From assembly GCA_030682375.1 (NCBI GenBank), contig JAUXOL010000015.1, forward strand, positions 1 through 64,000: 64,000 nt of DNA. Direction: 5' to 3'. This document shows, in pieces, positions 47,734-56,364 of this stretch. The notes beneath the pieces were generated by a model that was not told where the DNA came from, did not search any database, and saw only the letters and a program-made list of their open reading frames with translations. This DNA comes from Gallionella sp. (GTDB lineage: Bacteria; Pseudomonadota; Gammaproteobacteria; Burkholderiales; Gallionellaceae). Positions within the stretch are counted from its first letter, which is position 1; each line of letters starts with the position of its first letter. The position numbers were made by a program, and so were the translations under genes.

Positions 47734-48474
47734 TCAGAGGTTAACCGTGCGGCCGCCGTCGACCGCGATGACTTGCCCTGTGATGTAGGGCGAGTCGTTC
47801 AATAAAAATCGCACCGTGAGCGCGATGTCGTCCGGTTCGCCCTCGCGCTTGAGCAGCGTGTGCGCGACGATCTTGCGCCTGCGCTCATCATCTTCCCATT
47901 CCTCGCCCTCGGGCCAGACGATCACGCCGGGCGCGACCGCGTTGACGCGCACCTGCGGCGCCATCTCCTGCGCCAGTCCCTTGGTCAGCGCAACCAGCCC
48001 GGCCTTGGCGACGCTGTACAGCAGATGTCCCTGCATCGGACGCTCGGCATGGATGTCCACGATGTTGACGATGGCTCCGTGGCGGCGCCGCAACTCGTCC
48101 GCCGCTGCCTGCGCGAGGAATAATGGCGCCTTCAGGTTGGTGCCGAGCAGGTCCGTCCATTGATGTTCGTCTATGTCGGTAAGCGGTGTCGCATAGAAGC
48201 TGGACGCGTTGTTGACCAGCGCATCCAGCCTGCCGAACCGTTCCGTGATCGCGGAGACCAGTTGCGGCAGCGCCGCCATGTCTAGCAGTTCGGCCTGAAA
48301 CGCAACGGCGCTGCCGGGGCGCTGTGCGTCGAGTTCTTTCTGCAGCGCAAGCGCCTGTTGCGCGGAACTGCGATAGTGGATCGCGAGCGTCGCACCGGCC
48401 GCATGCAGACGGCGGCAGATCGCCGCACCGACGCGTTTCGCCCCTCCGGTCACCAGCACTACTTTGCCTTGCAT
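47734..48474 (-). CDS. pteridine reductase-like short-chain dehydrogenase (FolM type)
   Basis: 246 residues. N-terminal [32 protein letters not shown] has the TGxxxRxG form with Arg, typical of pteridine reductases. [10 protein letters not shown] near 86, the catalytic [13 protein letters not shown] near 152 and [11 protein letters not shown] near 188 follow. It is likely an NADPH-dependent dihydropteridine/folate reductase; substrate inferred. The ATG at 48474, seven bases after GGAG, is preferred over an in-frame GTG at 48486. It is divergent from the methyltransferase gene. Confidence 0.85.
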   Translation of the reverse strand: MQGKVVLVTGGAKRVGAAICRRLHAAGATLAIHYRSSAQQALALQKELDAQRPGSAVAFQAELLDMAALPQLVSAITERFGRLDALVNNASSFYATPLTDIDEHQWTDLLGTNLKAPLFLAQAAADELRRRHGAIVNIVDIHAERPMQGHLLYSVAKAGLVALTKGLAQEMAPQVRVNAVAPGVIVWPEGEEWEDDERRRKIVAHTLLKREGEPDDIALTVRFLLNDSPYITGQVIAVDGGRTVNL

Positions 48475-48519
48475 CGCACTCTCCACTAAACTCGCAAACC
48501 CTTCGAATTATACCCGACC

Positions 48520-49674
48520 ATGTCCTCACATCTGCCTGTCCCTTCCTCCGAAGCCGCACAACACAGCGCCCGACTCGCCGAGCTGATCCGCAGCGACATC
48601 GCCCTGCAGGGTGGCTGGATATCGTTTGCGCGCTATATGGAGCTGGCGCTGTATGCGCCGGGGCTGGGCTATTACACCGCGGGTGCGCACAAGTTCGGCG
48701 AGGCGGGCGACTTCATCACCGCGCCGGAGCTCTCGCCGTTGTTCGGCCGCACGCTGGCGCGCCAGGTCGCCGAGATCATGGCGCAGAGCGCGCCGCATGT
48801 GCTGGAGCTGGGCGCGGGCAGCGGCAAACTGGCGGCGGACATGCTGGCCGAGCTGGAGCGCATCGGCAGCCTGCCGGAGAGCTATTCGATACTCGAAGTC
48901 AGCGCCGACCTGCGCGAACGCCAGCAGGCGTTGCTGCTCGAGCGGCTGCCGCATCTGGCCGCTCGCGTGCATTGGCTGGATGCGCTGCCGGAGACGTTCG
49001 GCGGCGCGGTGGTCGCCAACGAGGTGCTGGATGCGCTGCCGGTGCATTTGGTGCATTGGCACGACGGTGCGCCGGTCGAGCGTGGCGTTGCCGCGAACGA
49101 TGCCGGGTTCTGCTGGCAGGAGCGCCCGATAGCCGACGCTGCGCTGCTGCATGCCGCGCAGCAGATCAGCGTGCCGGACGGATACGTCAGCGAGATATGC
49201 TCCGCCCAACGCGGTCTGATCAACAGCCTCGCGCAACGCCTGCAGCGGGGTGCGCTGCTGTTCGTCGACTACGGTTTCGGCGCGCGCGAGTTCTATCATC
49301 CGCAGCGCAGCAGCGGCACGCTGATGTGCCACTACCGCCACCACGCGCACGACGATCCCTTCTTCCTGCCCGGCCTGCAGGACATCACCGCGCATGTGAA
49401 TTTTACCGATGTCGCCGAATGCGGTATCGACGCCGGACTCGAACTGCTGGGCTACACCTCGCAGGCGTTCTTCCTGCTGAACTGCGGCATCGCCGACTTC
49501 ATGACGGAGCGCGATCCGGAAAATCTGCGCGACTACCTGCCGCTGTCCGCACAGCTGCAGAAACTCACCAGCCCGGCCGAGATGGGCGAGCTGTTCAAGG
49601 TGATCGTATTGGGCAAAGAAATGGCGAACCCGTTAAACGGGTTCGCCAGAGGCGATTTGAGTCGATTGCTTTGA
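48520..49674 (+). CDS. class I SAM-dependent methyltransferase, MidA/NDUFAF7 family (COG1565)
   Basis: 384 residues. ISFARYMELALYAPGLGYY and GDFITAPELSPLFGRTLARQV near 30-85 are the family signature. VLELGAGSGKLAADML near 90-105 binds SAM. NEVLDALPVHLVHW near 165 and LFVDYGFGAREFYHPQR near 245 are conserved. In mitochondria NDUFAF7 methylates an Arg of a complex I subunit; the bacterial target is not established. It is divergent from the SDR gene, 45 bases apart. Confidence 0.9.
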   Translation: MSSHLPVPSSEAAQHSARLAELIRSDIALQGGWISFARYMELALYAPGLGYYTAGAHKFGEAGDFITAPELSPLFGRTLARQVAEIMAQSAPHVLELGAGSGKLAADMLAELERIGSLPESYSILEVSADLRERQQALLLERLPHLAARVHWLDALPETFGGAVVANEVLDALPVHLVHWHDGAPVERGVAANDAGFCWQERPIADAALLHAAQQISVPDGYVSEICSAQRGLINSLAQRLQRGALLFVDYGFGAREFYHPQRSSGTLMCHYRHHAHDDPFFLPGLQDITAHVNFTDVAECGIDAGLELLGYTSQAFFLLNCGIADFMTERDPENLRDYLPLSAQLQKLTSPAEMGELFKVIVLGKEMANPLNGFARGDLSRLL

Positions 49675-49675
49675 C

Positions 49676-50164
49676 TTATTTTGGCTGGTTGGCGCGCGCG
49701 TAGGCGACGATCTCTTCCATCGTGATCGACTTGTCGCTGTTGGCGTCGATCGCATCGAAGCTCTTCTCCAATCCGGGCAGCTTGTCTTTCGCCGAGGACA
49801 GTTCCTTCTTGGTCAGCTTGCCGTTCTTATTCTTGTCGGCCGTCTTCAGCCGCTTGAGAAATTCTTCCTGCTGGGCGCGCATCGCGTTCTGCATGGCGGT
49901 CTGCAAAAAGACCTGGATTTCCTTGCGATCCAGTCCGCCGTCGCTGTTCGCATCGATCTTGTCGAAGTTGGCTGTCAGTAGCTGCGCCTGAGCATGTTCG
50001 GCCTCGGAGCGAGAGAGTATCCCGTTCATGTCCGTATCCGTCTTGCTGAAGTCGCGTTCAAATGGAGAGGTCGCCGCCGTTTCGGCTGTCGGCGTCGCTA
50101 CGCCCTCGGTCGCCATCGCCAGCGGGCTTGCGATCATCAGTGCCAGGCACAGGAATTTTTTCAT
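49676..50164 (-). CDS. exported EF-hand calcium-binding protein
   Basis: 162 residues with a signal peptide (MKKFLCLALMIASPLAMA). The mature part has four EF-hand loops: DTDMNGILSRSE, DANSDGGLDRKE, DKNKNGKLTKKE and DANSDKSITMEE. All have acidic residues at positions 1, 3 and 12, so all may bind calcium in the periplasm. No domain other than EF-hands is present; the role is unknown. It converges with the methyltransferase gene one base away and lies just after cca. Confidence 0.88.
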   Translation of the reverse strand: MKKFLCLALMIASPLAMATEGVATPTAETAATSPFERDFSKTDTDMNGILSRSEAEHAQAQLLTANFDKIDANSDGGLDRKEIQVFLQTAMQNAMRAQQEEFLKRLKTADKNKNGKLTKKELSSAKDKLPGLEKSFDAIDANSDKSITMEEIVAYARANQPK

Positions 50165-50165
50165 T

Positions 50166-51416
50166 TCATCGTCCTTTCGGGTGTTCGTTTACGGTGGATT
50201 CTATCGCGGCGATACGTGCCTGCCGCACGCGGTCCGGGATTGTAGCCTTATCCGTGCATTCCCCGGCGATCTTCCCCGCATCGACCGCGCGTGCGGCATG
50301 CATCAGCCGCAGCAGGTAATCGGCCTGCGGATAAGCGTCCTGCCCGTGTCCGGTGCGTCCGCGCGCGTCGGCCGCGCAGGCCAGCAGCAGTTGCTCGAAG
50401 CGTTCCGGCTTGCGCCAGGCATCGGCCGACTGGAATAGCCGGAAGACGGTTTCGGGGCGCAGCTCGAAGGCGCGGTGCACGTCGCTGTGGAAGCGCGCCG
50501 TCAGCAGCGCCAAGTCGCGGCAATCCGCGGGCACGCGCAGGCGTTCGCACAGTGTTTGCAGCAGCTCCACGCTGCGCTGTTCGTGGCCGATGTGGCGCGG
50601 CAGGATATCGGCCGGCGTGGTCGCTTTGCCGAGGTCGTGCGTCAGCGCGGCGTAGCGCACCTCCAGCGGGTAGTCGTGGCGGGCCGCATCGTCGATGACC
50701 ATCATCGTGTGTATGCCGCAGTCGATCTCGGGGTGATGTTTCGGAGGCTGCGGCACGCCGAACAGCGCATCCACCTCGGGCAGGATGCGCACCAGCGCGG
50801 AGCACGAGCGCAGCGTCTCGAAGAAGCGCGACGGCGTCTTTTCCATCAGGCCGCGCGCCAGTTCCTGCCACACGCGTTCGGCGACCAGCGCATCGACCTC
50901 GCCGTTGTCGGCCATGCGGCGCATCAGCGACAGCGTCTCCGGCGCGATCGCGAAGCCGAAGCGTGCCGCGAAACGTGCGCCGCGCAGGATACGCACCGGG
51001 TCTTCGGCGAACGCGTCGCTGACATGGCGCAGGATGCCGGCCCTCAGGTCGGCGATGCCATTGTGCGGATCGATCAGGTTGCCGTTCGCATCCTCGGCGA
51101 TGGCGTTGATGGTGAAGTCGCGGCGCGACAAGTCTTCTTCCAGTGTCACCTCGGGCGACGCATGGATCGCGAAGCCCTTGTAGCCCGGCGAGGTTTTGCG
51201 CTCGGTGCGCGCCAGCGCGTATTCCTCATGGGTTTTGGGATGCAGGAACACCGGGAAATCCTTGCCGACCGGGCGGTAGCCTTGGGCTTCCATGGCCTCC
51301 GGCGTGCTGCCGACCACCACCCAGTCGTGATCCTGCACCGGCAGCCCGAGCAGGCGGTCGCGTACCGCGCCGCCGACGCAATAGATGCCTGCCCTGTTGT
51401 TGGTCGGAATGCTCAT
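50166..51416 (-). CDS. cca: multifunctional CCA tRNA nucleotidyltransferase
   Basis: Adds or repairs the CCA end of tRNAs. 416 residues. GIYCVGGAVRDRLLGLPVQDHDWVVVG has the nucleotidyltransferase GGxxRD and DxD residues, RRDFTINAIAED near 100 and EDPVRILRGARFAARFGF near 140 follow. The C-terminal half carries an HD domain (THDLGKATTP near 245) with phosphatase/phosphodiesterase function, as in the long E. coli form. Encoded tRNA CCA ends in the window mean it mainly repairs. It follows slt by 12 bases. Confidence 0.95.
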   Translation of the reverse strand: MSIPTNNRAGIYCVGGAVRDRLLGLPVQDHDWVVVGSTPEAMEAQGYRPVGKDFPVFLHPKTHEEYALARTERKTSPGYKGFAIHASPEVTLEEDLSRRDFTINAIAEDANGNLIDPHNGIADLRAGILRHVSDAFAEDPVRILRGARFAARFGFAIAPETLSLMRRMADNGEVDALVAERVWQELARGLMEKTPSRFFETLRSCSALVRILPEVDALFGVPQPPKHHPEIDCGIHTMMVIDDAARHDYPLEVRYAALTHDLGKATTPADILPRHIGHEQRSVELLQTLCERLRVPADCRDLALLTARFHSDVHRAFELRPETVFRLFQSADAWRKPERFEQLLLACAADARGRTGHGQDAYPQADYLLRLMHAARAVDAGKIAGECTDKATIPDRVRQARIAAIESTVNEHPKGR

Positions 51417-51428
51417 TTTTCGTCCAGC

Positions 51429-53375
51429 CTATTTTTCGTCCGGGATGGCCTGCTGGTTGTCGGGCGTCCTGGGAGCGACGATGCCCATGCGCAGCTTCAG
51501 CGACTTCGGCGGCGAGCCGAACTGCCGCGAGTAGTACATGGTGTTGCTCATCACCTTCTTCACGTAATCGCGCGTCTCGTCGAAGGGAATGGTCTCCGCA
51601 TAGATCGCGCCCTCCAGCGGAAGGTCGCCGCGCCAGCGACGCGCGCGGCTCGGCCCGGCATTGTAGGCCGCCGAGGCCAGCACCGGGCTGTCGTCGAACC
51701 AGCTCAGCACGGTCTTCATGTAATAGGTGCCGAGCTTGAGGTTGGTGTCGAGCTGGTCGAGCAGCGAGCGGCGGTAGTCCTTCAGGCCCAGCCTGTGCGC
51801 GATCCAGCTCGCGGTCGAGGGCATGATCTGCATCAGCCCGGCCGCGCCGACATTGGACTTCGCGGCGGTGACGAAGCGGCTCTCCTGCCGCATCAGGCCG
51901 TAGACCCAGGCCTCGTCGAGGCCGTGTTCCTTGATATGGGCCTGCAGCGCATCGCGATACGGGGCGAGGTAGCGCAGGTTGAAGTCGTGCACATTGACGG
52001 TGCGGTCGGCCGCATTGATCGCGCGGTCGTACATCTCGTTGCGGCGGGCGATCTCCGATGCGGTCAGCAACTCGTGGTCGTTGAAGTTGCGCAGCGTCCA
52101 GCTCCATTCCTTCAGCGCCTCGGTGCGCAGGCCGATGCGGTACAGCGTCAGCGTGCGCTGTATACCGGGCAGCGCCAGCATGGAGGCGATGTCGCTGTCG
52201 CCAGGCTTGAAGCTGGGACCCGTCGTGCTCAGCACCGGTGCGGCCAGGTCTTCCGTCGCAAGCTGTCCGTAAAAATGATATTCGGTGCTCAGCGGCGCGA
52301 GCAGTTTTCTGGCTTCGGTCGATTTGCCGGTCGCTTGCAGCGCTCGGGCCTTCCAGTATTGCCATGCCGGTTCGCGCTGCTGTTGCGGGTTCATCGCATG
52401 GATCGCATCCAGCGTCGCGCGCCAGTCCTGGGCGCGCAGCGCCGCGCGCACCCACCAGGCAGCCTGCTGTTCGCTCAACGCCGAACCTGCCGCGGCTCGA
52501 TACCATTTCAGCGCGCGCCCGTCTTGCTTGCGCGCCGCCTCGTAGCCCAGCCAGCCGTAGAAGTACTGTCTATCGGCCTCGGGGAATTCCGCGGCCAACC
52601 TGTCCCAGCGCGCGACGGCCAAGTCGGGCGACTGCTTGGCCAGTCGCTGCAGCGCGAATAGCGCCGCGACGCGCTGGCCGCGGTTGTCCTTGTCCAGTGT
52701 GAGCATCCCCAGATAGCCGTCCGCATCGGTCGCCGCACTGCCCAGCGCCGCCGACAATTTGCGTTCCGCATCCAGCCTGTCGGCCAGCGTCTTCGCCAGC
52801 GATACGTTGCCCGCCTCCAGTGTCAGCCGCAGGCGTTGCCAGATGTCCTGTTCGGTAATGACGCCGGCGGCGATCCCTGCGTCGAACAACGGGGCGCAGC
52901 TCCCCGGCAGCGCCTTGCCGCTGAACCACAGCATGCGCGCGTCCTGCAGCGCATCCTGCGGCTGGGTGCGGCGGCGCGACTGCAGTGCATCGCAGGTCAG
53001 CTCGGTGTCCTCGTTGATCAGGCGCGGGTATTCCGCGTCGAACAGCTCCCATTGCTGACGGTCGGCGAGCAGCTTCAGCCATTCGCCGCGCAGCCGGTCT
53101 ATCATCGGCGTGTCTTCCGGGCGTGCCAGGAATGCCTGCACGGCACGGGCATCGGCGCGTTCCAGGTCGAGGCGCAGCTGGTAATAGCTGACATAAGCCT
53201 CCAGCGGCGTCTTCCTGAGGCGCGGGGCCAGGCGCGCCAGCTTGGCGCGGTCGCCGGCGCGAAATGCGTCGTTCGCCGCGAGGAAATCGGCATCGTTCGC
53301 CGCCGACGTTGTCGGCGATTGGGCCGCCTGTGCGGGCAGGGCGCAGGCGAGTAAAAGGAGGAGTATGAATCTCAT
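51429..53375 (-). CDS. slt: soluble lytic murein transglycosylase (Slt70-like)
   Basis: 648 residues after a signal peptide (MRFILLLLLACALPAQA). A long alpha-helical superhelix domain of about 430 residues is followed by the catalytic SLT domain: YGLMRQESRF with catalytic Glu near 492, SNVGAAGLMQIMPSTA, YNAGPSRARRW. It cleaves peptidoglycan glycan strands in the periplasm, giving 1,6-anhydromuropeptides. The ATG at 53375 is chosen so the signal peptide is at the N-terminus. Confidence 0.93.
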   Translation of the reverse strand: MRFILLLLLACALPAQAAQSPTTSAANDADFLAANDAFRAGDRAKLARLAPRLRKTPLEAYVSYYQLRLDLERADARAVQAFLARPEDTPMIDRLRGEWLKLLADRQQWELFDAEYPRLINEDTELTCDALQSRRRTQPQDALQDARMLWFSGKALPGSCAPLFDAGIAAGVITEQDIWQRLRLTLEAGNVSLAKTLADRLDAERKLSAALGSAATDADGYLGMLTLDKDNRGQRVAALFALQRLAKQSPDLAVARWDRLAAEFPEADRQYFYGWLGYEAARKQDGRALKWYRAAAGSALSEQQAAWWVRAALRAQDWRATLDAIHAMNPQQQREPAWQYWKARALQATGKSTEARKLLAPLSTEYHFYGQLATEDLAAPVLSTTGPSFKPGDSDIASMLALPGIQRTLTLYRIGLRTEALKEWSWTLRNFNDHELLTASEIARRNEMYDRAINAADRTVNVHDFNLRYLAPYRDALQAHIKEHGLDEAWVYGLMRQESRFVTAAKSNVGAAGLMQIMPSTASWIAHRLGLKDYRRSLLDQLDTNLKLGTYYMKTVLSWFDDSPVLASAAYNAGPSRARRWRGDLPLEGAIYAETIPFDETRDYVKKVMSNTMYYSRQFGSPPKSLKLRMGIVAPRTPDNQQAIPDEK

Positions 53376-53665
53376 GCAGGTCGTCTGAAGAACAATCGCG
53401 CCGAGCATAGCACATCGGGCCGCCCCTTCCCTTTGCCAGCGCCACGCGGCGGCAGTATCGGCGGCTTTTCTGTTCCCCTCTCCTGTGCGTGTGTTGTTGG
53501 GGCTTTAGCCCCTTACAACCACGGCCTGCCCCTTGCGGGCGCAATCCTCTGATGAAACAACTAGCCAATCGACTAAGCCCGCAAGCGGGCAAGTCGCTGG
53601 TTATCCCGCAAGCGGGAGAGGAGGCGAACGAGTCGCTACGCGGGTTTCACGTTAGAATGCGCGGC
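53376..53665. other. gap between slt and msbA, rich in small palindromes
   Basis: About 290 bases without a gene. It holds GGGGCTTTAGCCCC (53504-53517), GCCCGCAAGCGGGC (about 53577-53590) and CCCGCAAGCGGGAGAGG (about 53609-53625). The last is the hairpin core of the repeat type also seen between groS and groL. No convincing promoter for msbA was found. Confidence 0.6.
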
Positions 53666-55414
53666 ATGAACATGACCAGCAGCCAGCTCTATCTCCGCCT
53701 CCTGACTTACGTCAAACCCTATTGGCGCATCTTCGCGGTTTCCATCCTCGGCATGATCGTCGTCGCCGCGACCGAGCCGCTGGTGCCCGCGCTGATGAAG
53801 CCCATGCTGGACGGCACTTTCGTTAACAAGGATCAGGAGATGATGCGGCTGGTGCCGATAGTCATCATCCTGATCTTCCTGGTGCGCGGCGTCGCCACTT
53901 TCGTCGGCACCTACGCGATCAACTGGGTCGGCAACAAGCTGGTGCTGGACCTGCGCGACGAGATGTTCGGCAAGCTGCTCAGTCTGCCGACGCGCTATTA
54001 CGACGACCACGCCACCGGCTCGCTGATCTCCAAGCTGACCTTCGACGTCACGCAGGTGACCAATGCCGCGACCACGGTGGTGACCATCGCGGTGCGCGAC
54101 AGCATCGTCGTGATCGGCCTGTTGGGCTGGCTGTTCTACCTGAACTGGAAGCTGACGCTGCTGACCTTGCTGATGGCGCCGGTGATCGCATTCATCATCT
54201 CGACCATCAGCCGACGCATGCGCAGCAGCAGCCGCGACTCGCAGCGCGCGATGGGCGACATCACTCAGGTGATAGAGGAGAGCGTGTCCGCGCACAAGGT
54301 GGTCAAGCTGTTCGGCGGGCAGGCATACGAGGGCCAGCGTTTCAATAACCGTGCCAACTGGGTGCGCCGCTATGCGATGAAACAGGCCGCAGCCGCGTCG
54401 GCTAACGTGCCGGTGGTGCAGATGGTCGCTGCGGTCGCGCTGGCGGTGATCGTCTATCTCGCCACGCTGCAATCGCAGGCCGACGAGACCACGGTCGGCG
54501 GCTTCGTGTCCTTCATCATGGCGATGCTGATGCTGACCGCGCCGTTGAAGCGCCTGGCCGGCGTCAGCGAATACCTGCAGCGCGGCCTGGCGGCGGCAGA
54601 GAGTGTGTTCGAGTTGCTCGACACCCCGGGCGAAACCGACGAAGGTCGTGTCGCGGTTGGCCGCGTGCGCGGCGAACTGGATTTCGACCGGGTGACCTTC
54701 TCCTACTCGGCGGACGACCGCCCGGCCCTGCGCGATATCTCGCTGCATATCGCCGCCGGGGAGAATGTCGCGCTGGTCGGTGCCTCCGGCAGCGGCAAGA
54801 CCACGCTGGCCAATCTGGTGCCGCGCTTCTACTCGCCGACCGACGGCCGTATCACGCTGGACGGACACGACCTCGACGACCTGACGCTCGCCAGCCTGCG
54901 CGCCAACATCGCGCTGGTCAGCCAGGAAGTGGTGCTGTTCAACGACAGCGTCGCGGCGAACATCGCTTACGGCCAGATGCGCGAAGTCAGCGAGGAGGAG
55001 ATCGTCGCCGCCGCCACCGCCGCACACGCGATGGAATTCATCCGCGAATGGCCGCAGGGTCTGGAGACGCTGGTCGGCGAGCGCGGCGTCAAGCTCTCCG
55101 GCGGTCAGCGCCAGCGCATCGCCATCGCCCGCGCCATCCTCAAGGATGCGCCCATCCTGATCCTCGACGAGGCGACCTCCGCGCTGGACAGCGAATCCGA
55201 ACGCCACGTGCAGGCCGCGCTGGAGACCCTGATGCAGGGCCGCACTACGCTGGTGATCGCGCACCGCCTCTCCACCATCGAGAAGGCCGACCGTATCGTC
55301 GTGATGCAGAAGGGCGAGATCGTCGAGATCGGCACGCACCGCGAACTGCTGGCGAAGGGCGGGGTGTATGCGCAGCTGCATGCCATCCAGTTCGCGGTGG
55401 CCGAGCAGGGCTGA
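53666..55414 (+). CDS. msbA: lipid A export ATP-binding/permease protein MsbA
   Basis: Homodimeric ABC flippase that moves core-lipid A across the inner membrane. 582 residues, as in E. coli. Six membrane segments lie in the first 310 residues. The ATPase domain has Walker A GASGSGKTT near 372, LSGGQRQRIAIARAIL near 478, Walker B ILILDEATSALD near 495 and the switch His in VIAHRLST. The start at 53666 (or 53672) gives the standard N-terminus; an in-frame upstream extension reads through repeats. The lipid A acyltransferases at 36296-38025 act just before it in the pathway. Confidence 0.92.
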   Translation: MNMTSSQLYLRLLTYVKPYWRIFAVSILGMIVVAATEPLVPALMKPMLDGTFVNKDQEMMRLVPIVIILIFLVRGVATFVGTYAINWVGNKLVLDLRDEMFGKLLSLPTRYYDDHATGSLISKLTFDVTQVTNAATTVVTIAVRDSIVVIGLLGWLFYLNWKLTLLTLLMAPVIAFIISTISRRMRSSSRDSQRAMGDITQVIEESVSAHKVVKLFGGQAYEGQRFNNRANWVRRYAMKQAAAASANVPVVQMVAAVALAVIVYLATLQSQADETTVGGFVSFIMAMLMLTAPLKRLAGVSEYLQRGLAAAESVFELLDTPGETDEGRVAVGRVRGELDFDRVTFSYSADDRPALRDISLHIAAGENVALVGASGSGKTTLANLVPRFYSPTDGRITLDGHDLDDLTLASLRANIALVSQEVVLFNDSVAANIAYGQMREVSEEEIVAAATAAHAMEFIREWPQGLETLVGERGVKLSGGQRQRIAIARAILKDAPILILDEATSALDSESERHVQAALETLMQGRTTLVIAHRLSTIEKADRIVVMQKGEIVEIGTHRELLAKGGVYAQLHAIQFAVAEQG

Positions 55415-55420
55415 CGATAC

Positions 55421-55912
55421 ATGGACTGGATCGCCGTCCTGCTCTGGCTCGCGGCGGCCCTGCTGGTCGCAGTCGGAATCGCAGGCCTGATATTGCCCGC
55501 CATACCCGGCGCGCTTCTGATACTCGGCGGCCTGGTCCTCGCCGCCTGGATCGAAGACTTTGTCTTTGTCGGAACGGGCACGCTGGCGTTCCTGGCCGTG
55601 CTGGCCCTCCTGACCTACGCGGTCGATTTCCTTGCAGGCATCCTGGGCGCCCGACATTTCGGCGCATCGCCGCGAGCCATGTTGGGCGCGGCAATCGGCG
55701 CCGTCGTCGGCGTCTTCTTCGGCTTGCCCGGCCTGTTGCTTGGCCCTTTCGTCGGTGCGGCACTGGGCGAACTTTCTGCGCGGCGCGGCATGGTGGCGGC
55801 GGGCAAGGCGGGGGTTGGCGCTACGCTAGGGTTGGTGATCGGGGCGGCGGCCAAACTGGCCTTGGCGTTTTCCATGCTGGCGGTGTTTGTGGCGGCGAGG
55901 TTCTTGGGATGA
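55421..55912 (+). CDS. DUF456 family membrane protein
   Basis: 163 residues with about four or five hydrophobic segments and Gly-rich turns: VGIAGLILPAIPGALLILGG near 17-36 and GAAIGAVVGVFFGLPGLLLGPFVGAALGEL near 90-118 fit DUF456. The Gly-zipper-like second part suggests tightly packed helices. Function unknown. It follows msbA by six bases and is probably co-transcribed; its end marks the left border of the repeat-flanked island. Confidence 0.8.
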   Translation: MDWIAVLLWLAAALLVAVGIAGLILPAIPGALLILGGLVLAAWIEDFVFVGTGTLAFLAVLALLTYAVDFLAGILGARHFGASPRAMLGAAIGAVVGVFFGLPGLLLGPFVGAALGELSARRGMVAAGKAGVGATLGLVIGAAAKLALAFSMLAVFVAARFLG

Positions 55913-55971
55913 GGGCTGAGGGTTACGAGCGACTGTAGGATGGCTATGCAAAGCTACCCATCAATCAAAGA

Positions 55972-56259
55972 AATGTAGGTCGTGTTAGGCCGATAGGCCG
56001 TAACCCGACATCGGCATCAAACATCCAAATCAAAACCGCCGGGGGTTGCCCGGCAGCAAGTTACTTTCTTTTGCTTCGCCAAAAGAAAGTAACCAAAGAA
56101 AAGGCGACCCCGGTTTGCCGCCGCTGCGCGGTTCCCTGCGTTGCTCGGCCGGTCAGGCGGCTGCGGAACTCGCGCTACGCGCTCAGACAGTCCTCGCCGA
56201 CTACCCCTGACCGCCCTCCGCTACTCGGCGGCGCACAGGGGAAAGAAATTCAAAACCGT
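55972..56259 (+). repeat. left arm of a long imperfect inverted repeat
   Basis: About 290 bases matching the reverse complement of 57909-58281. It begins AATGTAGGTCG, includes GTAACCCGACATC, the 14-bp stem GTTACTTTCTTTTG-cttcgc-CAAAAGAAAGTAAC (56060-56093), and ends near CAAAACCGT. The type resembles a structured intergenic repeat seen in many proteobacterial genomes (recalled, not searched). Small reading frames inside it are not genes. With the spacer to the nuclease gene, 55913-56364 holds no CDS. Confidence 0.88.
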
Positions 56260-56265
56260 AAACCC

Positions 56266-56297
56266 GGATGGAGGGCAACAAGTTGCCCTCCATGCTG
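56266..56297 (+). repeat. hairpin at the left inner border of the nuclease cassette
   Basis: ATGGAGGGCAAC-aa-GTTGCCCTCCAT is a 12-bp perfect stem between the left arm and the nuclease gene. A similar core (GGCAACTTGTTGTC) lies at the right inner border. It could also act as a terminator or insulator. Confidence 0.65.
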
Positions 56298-56334
56298 CGG
56301 CGATAGGCAAATCAATTCGAGTCCGGTACATTGG

Positions 56335-56364
56335 GCGAATTCAATCCAGAAGTGCAATATTGCT
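56335..56364 (+). promoter_or_regulatory. weak candidate promoter of the OLD-like gene
   Basis: TTGGGC and CAATAT are 18 bases apart, ending only a few bases before the ATG. If used, the mRNA would be nearly leaderless, consistent with the lack of a Shine-Dalgarno sequence. The match is modest. Confidence 0.3.

Noticed and set aside
56071..56364. N-terminal extension of the OLD-like protein (98 residues)
   Set aside because: The sequence comes from the left repeat arm and is unlike OLD proteins, which begin a few residues before the Walker A region as the ATG at 56365 does.
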